Source: Salinibacterium sp.
GTDB lineage: Bacteria; Actinomycetota; Actinomycetes; Actinomycetales; Microbacteriaceae
Assembly: GCA_004297555.1 (NCBI GenBank)
Contig: SCSV01000073.1
Span: 1 to 7,314, forward strand
Length of the DNA: 7,314 nucleotides
Direction: 5' to 3'
Positions within the stretch are counted from its first letter, which is position 1, and the number at the start of each line of letters is the position of its first letter. The translations under genes and the position numbers were made by a program. Of the stretch, positions 1 through 7,314 are shown in pieces. Under the pieces are notes generated by a model. That model was not told where the DNA came from. It did no database searches and was given only the letters and a program-made list of their open reading frames with translations.

Positions 1-842
1 GCGGGCTTCACGCCGCCATGCTTTTCGCCCGCGTAGCTCACCACGTCGAGCGTGGACATGACCAGGCCGGCGCCGTTGCCGATGATCCCCACCTCGCCGT
101 CGAGCTTCACGTAGTTGAGATCGTGCGCCTTGGCTTTGGCCTCAAGAGGATCGGCGGCTGCGGCATCCTCCAACAATTCATGCTCAGGATGCCGGAAGCC
201 GGCGTTCTCGTCGAGGCTCACCTTGCCGTCGAGCGCGAGAATCGTGCCCTCCTCGGTGAGCACGAGCGGGTTGACCTCAACCAGAGTGGCGTCTTCGCCG
301 ACATAGACCTCGTAGAGCTTCACGATCACCGGAGCGACCTTATCGACGAGCTCAGCCGGGAATCCGCCAGCAGCAGCGATCGCCTTCGCCTTCGCGAGGT
401 CGATGCCCACGAGCGGGTCGACCTCGACCTTGGCGAGTGCTTCGGGCCGCTCGACCGCAAGCTCCTCAATTTCCATGCCCCCCTCGACGCTGCACAGCGA
501 GAGATAGGAGCGGTTGGCGCGATCGAGCAGTACGGAGAAGTAGAACTCCTGGGCGATGCGAGCACCTGCGGCCACCATGACGCGCTTCACGATGTGGCCT
601 TTGATATCGAGGCCGAGAATGGCTTCCGCTGCTGTCTCCGCGTCATCCGGGTTGTGCACGACCTTCACACCGCCGGCCTTGCCGCGCCCGCCGGCCTTGA
701 CCTGGGCCTTGACGACAACAGTGCCCCCGATCTCCTCGGCCGCGGCCCTCGCCTCAGCCGGGGTGTCGGCGACGACGCCCTTCAGAACGGGCACGCCGTA
801 GGAATCGAAAAGGTCCCGAGCCTGGTACTCGAAAAGATCCAC
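1..842 (-). CDS. sucC: Succinyl-CoA synthetase (ADP-forming), beta subunit, 5' part; 3' end outside the window
   Basis: This is the beta (nucleotide-binding) subunit of the TCA-cycle enzyme that interconverts succinyl-CoA and succinate while making ATP or GTP, working in the cytoplasm with SucD. Reading from GTG at 842 gives MDLFEYQARDLF, the classic SucC N-terminus. An ATP-grasp core follows: the glycine-rich loop KAQVKAGGRGKAGGV (about residues 45-59), the metal-binding VEVNPLV (about 188-194), LDGKVSLDENA (about 204-214), and LNYVKLDGEVGIIGNGAGL (about 242-260). I translated 280 uninterrupted codons; E. coli SucC is about 388 residues, so roughly the last 110 and presumably sucD lie to the left. 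GTG 842 is the only reasonable start: there is no other start codon back to an in-frame stop at 872-870. The ribosome site is weak (GAGAG at 851-847, four bases away). The long upstream gap with nested inverted repeats may be a regulatory leader. Confidence 0.97.
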   Translation of the reverse strand, partial: MDLFEYQARDLFDSYGVPVLKGVVADTPAEARAAAEEIGGTVVVKAQVKAGGRGKAGGVKVVHNPDDAETAAEAILGLDIKGHIVKRVMVAAGARIAQEFYFSVLLDRANRSYLSLCSVEGGMEIEELAVERPEALAKVEVDPLVGIDLAKAKAIAAAGGFPAELVDKVAPVIVKLYEVYVGEDATLVEVNPLVLTEEGTILALDGKVSLDENAGFRHPEHELLEDAAAADPLEAKAKAHDLNYVKLDGEVGIIGNGAGLVMSTLDVVSYAGEKHGGVKP

Positions 843-882
843 GTAACTCTCGCAATCGCGCGTCGATGTTCAAAATTGTTGT

Positions 883-960
883 GCCAAAGTCGGCAGCACA
901 GAAAGACGCAGCGACGAACGCTGCGTGCGGCCGCCGAAGCGGCCTGGACGGGACTTTGGC
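883..960 (-). promoter_or_regulatory. Candidate structured 5' leader RNA of sucC (three-helix junction)
   Basis: Three perfect inverted repeats nest in 78 bases. An outer 9-bp helix joins 952-960 and 883-891 (GCCAAAGTC with GACTTTGGC). Inside it are a 6-bp hairpin, 929-934 with 939-944 (GGCCGC/GCGGCC, four-base loop), and an 8-bp hairpin, 906-913 with 919-926 (ACGCAGCG/CGCTGCGT, five-base loop). Read in the sucC direction the first loop is exactly C(UUCG)G, the extra-stable tetraloop, and the second contains UUCG; on the other strand the loops are CGAA and ACGAA. That asymmetry favours an RNA made toward sucC. There is no U-run after the helices, so this is not a simple intrinsic terminator. 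It could be a riboswitch-like or protein-binding leader, a messenger-stabilising 5' structure, or a DNA-level palindrome. Proteobacteria have named leader motifs near suc genes (sucA, sucC RNAs); I cannot say this is related. Confidence 0.35.
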
Positions 961-967
961 CAGAGAA

Positions 968-973
968 ACTCTA
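968..973 (-). promoter_or_regulatory. Possible -10 box for sucC (TAGAGT)
   Basis: TAGAGT, read 973 to 968, is the only TANNNT in the sucC direction in the upstream gap between 843 and 973. With the usual spacing, transcription would start at G961, one base before the outer helix of the candidate leader, giving a 5' untranslated region of about 119 bases. No convincing -35 is visible (ACTCGT at 996-991 with a 17-base spacer), so confidence is low. The match of the predicted start to the edge of the fold is what makes it worth listing. Confidence 0.25.
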
Positions 974-1035
974 CTCGCTCGCAATCGGCGACGAGTGCCG
1001 TTTCGGGGCGGCACCAGGTTCGGCGCCTCGCCAAC

Positions 1036-1041
1036 GGGGAG
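1036..1041 (+). promoter_or_regulatory. Ribosome binding site deciding the GTG start of the MpaB/DUF2236 gene
   Basis: GGGGAG lies nine bases before GTG 1051, a good Shine-Dalgarno distance. The nearer ATG at 1043 is only one base after the site and opens a five-codon frame that stops at 1060, so GTG 1051 is the preferred start. Confidence 0.6.
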
Positions 1042-1050
1042 AATGGCTGA

Positions 1051-1818
1051 GTGCCCTTGAGAATCGCGGATGTCTCCGCCGACGCAGTGCTGCTGCTGGG
1101 CGGCGCGAGAGCGATCCTGTTGCAACTCGCGAACCCGGCTGTCGGCCATGGGGTGGCCGAGCACAGCGATTTCGCGAACCGGCCCCTCGACCGGCTGCGG
1201 GCAACCCTCACCTATCTCTATGTAATCGTCTTCGGAACCGCCGAGGAGGCCCAGCGCGTTGTCCTCGGAGTGCACGCAGCCCACGCGAGCGTGCACTCCG
1301 CGCCAGGAGCAACTCCGAGCTATGACGCGCGCGACCACCACCTGCAACTCTGGGTCGCGGCGACGCTCTATGACACCGCGATGCACATGCGCCAACTCGT
1401 ATATGGCCCACTCTCCGACACTGATGCCGAGGCGCTGCTCGCCGACTACGCCGTGGTCGGCGTGACACTGGGTGTTCCGGTGGCGTTGTGGCCCGCGAAC
1501 CGTGTTGCCTTCGCCGAGTATTGGCGGCGGTGCGAGAGCGAGTTGCGTGTCGATGACCTGACCCGGCGTGTGGGACAGACACTGTTGCATCCCACGACTG
1601 GGCCGTTCTGGTTGCGCGCCCTCATGCCGACGGTGCGCCTCGTGACGGCGGGCCTACTCTCGCCCGAACTGCGCCAGGCGTATGACCTGCGGCACGATCA
1701 ACGGCGCTTCGATCGACTGGTGCGACGACTCGCCGCGATTTATCCGCGCCTGCCGAGGGTGATTACGCACGCACCGCAGCGCCACTACCTCCGGGTGTTT
1801 CGCTCGACTGCCCACTGA
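1051..1818 (+). CDS. MpaB/DUF2236-family (rubber-oxygenase-like) protein
   Basis: This 255-residue protein belongs to the family called oxygenase MpaB or DUF2236, related to the haem-b latex-clearing rubber oxygenases. Family signs are GGARAILLQLANPAV (residues 17-31), GVAEHSDFANRPLDRL (34-49), the FGTAEEA segment (61-67), a YDARDHHLQLWVAATLYDT stretch (91-109), and the C-terminal YPRLPRVITHAPQRHYL (231-247). There is no signal peptide, so it is probably cytoplasmic or loosely membrane-associated. The substrate is unknown and oxygenase activity should not be assumed: two positions that I remember as histidine in many relatives (HP and WVH) are Asn28 and Ala103 here, while His38 and His78 remain. 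Similar short actinobacterial homologues seem to share these changes. GTG 1051 is chosen for its strong ribosome site; stop is TGA. The gene diverges from sucC and its tail overlaps the convergent ribonuclease gene by 56 bases. I see no clear promoter. Confidence 0.8.
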   Translation: MPLRIADVSADAVLLLGGARAILLQLANPAVGHGVAEHSDFANRPLDRLRATLTYLYVIVFGTAEEAQRVVLGVHAAHASVHSAPGATPSYDARDHHLQLWVAATLYDTAMHMRQLVYGPLSDTDAEALLADYAVVGVTLGVPVALWPANRVAFAEYWRRCESELRVDDLTRRVGQTLLHPTTGPFWLRALMPTVRLVTAGLLSPELRQAYDLRHDQRRFDRLVRRLAAIYPRLPRVITHAPQRHYLRVFRSTAH

Positions 1819-3258
1819 GTTTGAACAGCACGGTGCCGGCGGCGATGTCCGCTGAGACGAGCTGAGCGGTGACAACCTGGCCGGCGGCGACTGCGCCCTC
1901 GATGCTCGCGGTGACCACGGGTTGGGTGAGTTGGATGACGCCTCCGCCGTTGTGCACGTCAACAACGACTGCATCAAACTGTTCGCCGACTCGCGAACTC
2001 AGCAGTGCGGCCTCGATTGCGTCGACCGAGGCATGCTCAAGCCGCGACGCGATGCCGTTCGAGTGGGCCATGAGCTTGGGCAGGGTCGGCAGTGCTTCGC
2101 GCACCCACGCTGGGACCGGATGCCCGTTCGCGAGCGCTTCGCAGGCCACGAGCACGAAGCGGTCCACTAGACGCCGAATGGGCGCGGTGGTGTGGGTATA
2201 GGGAGCGGCGACTGCCGCTTGGATCATGTTCTGCGGCACATTGCCATCGAACGCCGTGTAGCCGGCTCCGCGGAACAGGGATGCCGCGGCCTGAGTGACA
2301 GCAGCAGCCCTCGGGTCGCTCTGATCCATGCTGCGCAGATATTCGCCGTACGGCTGGCTCGCCGGCCAAGGATGGCCGAGCGCAGCAACGCGGCGGCGGA
2401 AGACTTCGAGGGTGTCCTCGAATGGCGCGGGCATTGTCCGCAGGATGCCGACCCGCCCGGCGAGCATGAGCTGGGCGGCGGCCATGCCGGTCATGAGCGA
2501 GAGTTGGGCGTTGAATTGCTCGACTGGTAGCGGAACCCGCCGCTCCAGCGCGTAGACACCGTCTTTGAGGGTCACCTCTTCGTCGGGGCGGTTGAGGCTC
2601 GCTCCGCCGCGCTGCTCCTCGAGGGCGACGCGCTTGAGGCCGATTTCCTTGAGCAGGCGCAGTGCGTCGGGTGCTTGCGCGGAATCGAGCTCCGCTTGCA
2701 CTTCGGTGTACGAGTACTTGCGCCGACTACGGATGCGCGCGCGGCGGAGCGTCGTCGCGGTTACGTTGGCGAGGGCATCCAACTCGAAGGTCCAGACGAA
2801 GGCCGAGCGCACCTGATCCGGCAGCAACGAGGCAGCGTGCTCGCTGAGCACTACCGGGTGGAGCGGGATTCGACCGTCGGGCGCATACATGGTCTGACCG
2901 CGCTCACGGGCTTCGGCATCGAGCGCGCTAGCCGGCAGAACGAAAGCGGGCACATCCGCGATCGCGTAGTGCACGACATAGCCGTCGCCCGCTCGCTCTA
3001 GGTGCAGGGCCTGATCGAGATCGGTCGAGCCGGCTGGGTCGATCGTGACGAAGGGGATGTGCTCAAGATCGAGGTCGGGAAGTGCCGCGTTGTTAACCCG
3101 CTGCTCGGCCTCGCGCTCGACGGCGGCAGGGAACGACTCGGGCAACTCGAGGTTTTCGCGAATTTCGCGCAAAGCTGTAGCCAAGGCGCTCTCGGCAGCG
3201 GGGACGCGCAGGCGGGGAACCACCATGCGCTCGGGGCGCATATGCGCGGGCATCCGGC

Positions 3259-3262
<4 letters not shown>
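1763..3262 (-). CDS. RNB-domain (RNase II/R-type) exoribonuclease
   Basis: This 499-residue protein has the RNB catalytic domain of processive 3'-to-5' exoribonucleases, which degrade RNA to nucleotides with metal ions. The active-site strand FVTIDPAGSTDLDQAL (71-86) supplies Asp75, Asp81 and Asp83; the fourth acidic position of E. coli RNase II (Asp210) is Gln84. Further family blocks are YAIADVPAFVLP (99-110), RGQTMYAPDGRIPLHP (121-136), FNAQLSLMTGMAAAQLML (250-267) and YTHTTAPIRRLVDR (355-368), whose arginine corresponds to the catalytic Arg of RNase II. The N-terminal cold-shock domains are missing, and the C-terminus (about 424-482) is only a degenerate OB/S1-like fold, so it is shorter than RNase II (about 644) or RNase R (about 810). 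The ATG at 3262 shares ATGA with the pcrA stop and follows AGAGAAG, implying translational coupling. The stop is TAA at 1765-1763, inside the convergent DUF2236 gene. Confidence 0.92.
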
Positions 3263-5610
<2,348 letters not shown>

Positions 5611-5619
5611 CGCCCCGTA

Positions 5620-5648
5620 ATTCTACGGCGAGCGGACGACCCTATTCC
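5620..5648 (-). promoter_or_regulatory. Candidate pcrA promoter with very short leader
   Basis: Reading leftward, GGAATA (5648-5643), a 17-base spacer and TAGAAT (5625-5620) form a plausible -35/-10 pair. The -35 overlaps the stop codon of the phosphodiesterase gene. Transcription would start near 5613, leaving about three bases before ATG 5610, almost leaderless, so GGGG just before the ATG would serve as a ribosome site only on longer read-through transcripts. The -35 resembles the GGAAT core of ECF-type promoters more than TTGACA, but the -10 is housekeeping-like. I see no LexA-type palindrome here. Confidence 0.45.
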
Positions 5649-6649
5649 CGGGCTAGGGCTTGCCGCACGAGGTCGGGCTGGTCGGCGAAGACGCCGTCGA
5701 CCCCGGTGCCCAGAATTAGGCGGAACTCCTTGAGCCAGTCCCCGAATTGCGCGGCAGAGGAGCCGTTTTGGAAGTTCTTGGCGAGAAACCGGTTCTCCGC
5801 CCGGAGGGTCCAGACGAAGACCGTGAGTCCGGCGGCGTGAGCGCGGTCTACGAGGTCGGTCGTGCCGGTGACGTTGGCGCGGGCATCCGTTCGCGACAGC
5901 AGTTGCTTGTTGACGCTGATGCCGTCAACTTGGCTGGCGAGCTGCGCGAGGCCGCTAGCGCTGAGATGGTCGGCGAAGGTGCGCGCACTCGCTCCATCGC
6001 GCGCGACCAGATCGGCGGGGGCGCCGCTTGCCTCGACGAGAAAGACGTATCGCCCGGGAACGCCGCGAGCGCGGATTCTGTCGAGCACGCTCTGCTCGAA
6101 ACTCTCGATGATGAGGTTGGTCGGTGTCGCCCAGCTCGCTATCTCAGCGGCGAAGAGCTCATCGAGCGGCAGTCCGATGGATGCGAAGTAGGTGGCGTGC
6201 TTGATCTCGGCCACCATCGCGAGCTCGCGGTCGCTCTCTTCCGAAGAACGATCGATGATCGACATGAGATCGGAGAGCCTCAGGATGCCCTCGAGGCCGT
6301 CGTATTTCGCTCCTCCCGGCCGCAGTTTCGGCACTCGCTCGACGGCGCGCAGGGTGCTGAGCTCGGCCCAGGTGAAATCCTCGGTGAACCAGCCGGTGTG
6401 GCTGACGCCATCGATCGTCTTTGTGGTGCGACGATCGGCGAACTCGGGATGCGTCGCGACGTTCGTCGTGCCACTGATCTCGTTCTCATGCCGCAGCACG
6501 AGAACGCCGTCCTTGGTGGCGACGATGTCGGGCTCGACGGCATCCGCGCCCAACTCGAATGCGAGCTCGTAGGCCGAGCGCGAGTGCTCGGGGCGATATC
6601 CGCTCGCTCCCCGGTGGGCGATGACCATGGGTGTTCCGGTCGCCGTCAT
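5642..6649 (-). CDS. Glycerophosphodiester phosphodiesterase family protein (cytoplasmic)
   Basis: This is a GDPD-fold TIM-barrel enzyme. The family hydrolyses glycerophosphodiesters to glycerol-3-phosphate and an alcohol using a divalent metal. Numbering from the ATG at 6652, the signature is MVIAHRGASGYRPEH (9-23): His13 is one of the catalytic pair and Glu22 a metal ligand. EPDIVATKDGVLVLRHEN (40-57) adds Glu40, Asp42 and the second catalytic His55; EIKH (149-152), ESFE (183-186) and GVDGVFADQPD (317-327) complete the site. There is no signal peptide, unlike periplasmic GlpQ, so the enzyme is probably cytoplasmic and recycles lipid headgroups; the exact substrate cannot be read. Two ATG codons stand in tandem at 6652 and 6649. 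I chose 6649 (335 residues) because TAACCT lies exactly 7-12 bases before it, the leaderless pattern, and no ribosome site precedes either ATG. The stop is TAG, 31 bases before pcrA, with which it may be co-transcribed. Confidence 0.93.
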   Translation of the reverse strand: MTATGTPMVIAHRGASGYRPEHSRSAYELAFELGADAVEPDIVATKDGVLVLRHENEISGTTNVATHPEFADRRTTKTIDGVSHTGWFTEDFTWAELSTLRAVERVPKLRPGGAKYDGLEGILRLSDLMSIIDRSSEESDRELAMVAEIKHATYFASIGLPLDELFAAEIASWATPTNLIIESFEQSVLDRIRARGVPGRYVFLVEASGAPADLVARDGASARTFADHLSASGLAQLASQVDGISVNKQLLSRTDARANVTGTTDLVDRAHAAGLTVFVWTLRAENRFLAKNFQNGSSAAQFGDWLKEFRLILGTGVDGVFADQPDLVRQALARE

Positions 6650-6652
6650 CAT

Positions 6653-6681
6653 TCAAGGTTAGGGGCCTCGGCCAGTAGCAT
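6653..6681 (+). promoter_or_regulatory. Leaderless promoter of the zinc-ribbon membrane protein gene
   Basis: TAGCAT (6676-6681) lies at -12 to -7 relative to ATG 6688, again predicting a messenger that starts at the initiation codon; no ribosome site precedes the ATG. The -35 position (TCAAGG at 6653-6658, 17-base spacer) is poor. The element lies almost wholly within the opposing promoter. Confidence 0.5.
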
Positions 6682-6684
6682 TCC
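6656..6684 (-). promoter_or_regulatory. Leaderless promoter of the phosphodiesterase gene
   Basis: TAACCT (6661-6656) sits at -12 to -7 relative to the A of ATG 6649, so the transcript should begin on the start codon. GGAATG (6684-6679), 17 bases upstream, is the -35 position and overlaps the -10 box of the divergent gene. The -10 placement is strong evidence in an actinobacterium; the -35 is weaker. Confidence 0.55.
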
Positions 6685-6687
6685 TCT

Positions 6688-7008
6688 ATGACGTCGTGCA
6701 GGTCATGCTCGTCAGAACTCAAACCCGAATGGAAGTTCTGCGTGTACTGTGGCGCGCCCGCGATTCCGGGCGCAATTCGCCCGCAGGCCATTGCCGTGCC
6801 GCGCGTGAATTCCCTCGCCCTCGTCGCTGCCGCGCTCGCCGCTATTGGCGGCGCCCCCGCCCTCGTGTTCGGCCACCTTGCGATAAAACAGATCAGCACC
6901 AGCGGCGAACGCGGAATGCTTCTCGCGAAAATCGCCACGGTTGCTGGCTACGTCTGGCTCGTGGTGTGGGTGCTCGTGATTGCCAACCTCGCCCTCCATG
7001 CCCGTTGA
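6688..7008 (+). CDS. Zinc-ribbon plus two-helix (DUF4190-like) membrane protein
   Basis: This is a 106-residue protein. The N-terminus holds a zinc ribbon with Cys4, Cys7, Cys18 and Cys21 (CRSC ... CVYC) that should bind one zinc ion. After a Pro-rich linker come two hydrophobic segments, about 42-66 and 78-103, separated by a charged loop, IKQISTSGERG (66-76). The order NSLALVAAALAAIGG ... GHLAIKQI ... GERG resembles DUF4190 proteins, common small actinobacterial membrane proteins of unknown role. With no signal peptide before the ribbon, that domain is probably cytoplasmic, and it could mediate protein contacts. The start is ATG 6688, supported by the leaderless -10 box. It diverges from the phosphodiesterase gene, and its last 11 bases overlap the start of the next membrane protein. 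No specific function can be assigned. Confidence 0.8.
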   Translation: MTSCRSCSSELKPEWKFCVYCGAPAIPGAIRPQAIAVPRVNSLALVAAALAAIGGAPALVFGHLAIKQISTSGERGMLLAKIATVAGYVWLVVWVLVIANLALHAR

Positions 7009-7314
7009 GTTGGCGCCGGCGCGGACGCGCTGGCAGGAGCCGACGCGGCGGCTTCGGCTGCGCTGGGGCAACTACACGGACCGGTATCTCATCGGCCTGG
7101 TGCTGATCATCGGCGGGGGCATCCAATTGTCTGGGTCGAACGATTACGCGCCGTGGCCGCTGCTCATCGGCACCGTCGCGCATGCCGTCGGCTGGTCGAT
7201 TCTGCCCGCTCGCGGCTGGCGCCGCATCGTTGCGGTCGGCCCCGGCATCGCGCAAATCTGGCTGATGCTCGCCGGCCCACTTGCCGTCTGGGCGTTCTCT
7301 ATTACCTACGTCTG
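6998..7314 (+). CDS. Hypothetical membrane protein, 5' part (runs off the window)
   Basis: An open frame begins at ATG 6998 and is still open at the window edge (105 full codons). The translation starts with a charged, Arg-rich cytoplasmic-looking stretch (residues 1-29, WQEPTRRLRLRWGNYTDRY), followed by three hydrophobic segments at about 30-48, 52-69 and 77-105. Short motifs such as GGGIQLSGSNDYAPWPLLIG recur, as I remember them, in uncharacterised Microbacteriaceae membrane proteins, but I cannot name a family. The ATG lies inside the end of the zinc-ribbon gene (overlap 6998-7008) with no separate ribosome site, so translation is probably coupled to that gene. The strand and overlap suggest the two form an operon. 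The reading is supported by the clean hydrophobic pattern; the other frames here lack such structure. Confidence 0.75.
   Translation, partial: MPVELAPARTRWQEPTRRLRLRWGNYTDRYLIGLVLIIGGGIQLSGSNDYAPWPLLIGTVAHAVGWSILPARGWRRIVAVGPGIAQIWLMLAGPLAVWAFSITYV

Noticed and set aside
883..960. The inverted repeats in the sucC gap as a rho-independent terminator or a transposable element end
   Set aside because: No U-run follows the helices in either direction, and no abutting target duplication is seen, so a leader RNA or operator is the better reading.
1043..1060. Five-codon frame (ATG at 1043) overlapping the GTG start of the DUF2236 gene
   Set aside because: The ribosome site is one base from this ATG, too close to work; it is best seen as chance within the initiation region.
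18..1325. Long open frame of 435 codons on the plus strand
   Set aside because: It is antisense to sucC in register with its codons, then crosses the intergenic gap and the DUF2236 gene in another frame. It has no recognisable domain and is a GC-bias shadow.
754..1590. Open frame of 278 codons on the minus strand, overlapping the sucC start
   Set aside because: It is antisense to most of the DUF2236 gene and has no family resemblance; the sucC and DUF2236 frames both show clear conserved motifs.
1840..1875. Short inverted repeat CCGCT/AGCGG near the convergent gene ends as a bidirectional terminator
   Set aside because: It is only five bases per arm with a wide loop, no T-tracts on either side, and lies inside the ribonuclease coding region.

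Overview
The window is high-GC and gene-dense. The encoded proteins, the GTG starts, the apparently leaderless promoters (TANNNT placed 7-12 bases before ATG) and the PcrA with a C-terminal Tudor-like tail all suggest an actinobacterium, most likely of the Microbacteriaceae. That placement is inferred from remembered family sequences, not from a search.

Layout, left to right. The minus strand holds the 5' part of sucC (succinyl-CoA synthetase beta, start at 842, cut by the window edge). A 208-base divergent gap (843-1050) follows. It contains a nested set of perfect inverted repeats that would fold, in the sucC direction, into a three-helix RNA with a cUUCGg loop, directly after a possible -10 box. 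This gap is the least explained part of the window. On the plus strand, 1051-1818 encodes a small MpaB/DUF2236-family protein, whose 3' end overlaps a convergent minus-strand gene by 56 bases. The minus strand then carries three genes read right to left: a cytoplasmic glycerophosphodiester phosphodiesterase (6649-5642), pcrA (5610-3259) and an RNase II/R-type RNB exoribonuclease (3262-1763). pcrA and the ribonuclease overlap by ATGA, so they are very likely translationally coupled. At the right end, the plus strand carries a zinc-ribbon/two-helix membrane protein (6688-7008) and, overlapping it by 11 bases, the start of another membrane protein that leaves the window.

How the genes relate. 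SucC is a TCA-cycle enzyme. PcrA is a DNA-repair and transcription-linked helicase, and its coupled partner degrades RNA, which raises the possibility of a joint role at stalled transcription complexes or R-loops. The phosphodiesterase and the zinc-ribbon gene diverge from only about 38 bases of DNA in which two leaderless promoters overlap, so the two promoters should compete for RNA polymerase. The genes themselves belong to known families. I see no defence island, mobile element, CRISPR array or biosynthetic cluster. The unusual content is regulatory or compositional: the sucC leader structure, the overlapping leaderless promoters, and a heptamer (GGATGCC/GGCATCC) that occurs about eight times more often than base composition predicts.
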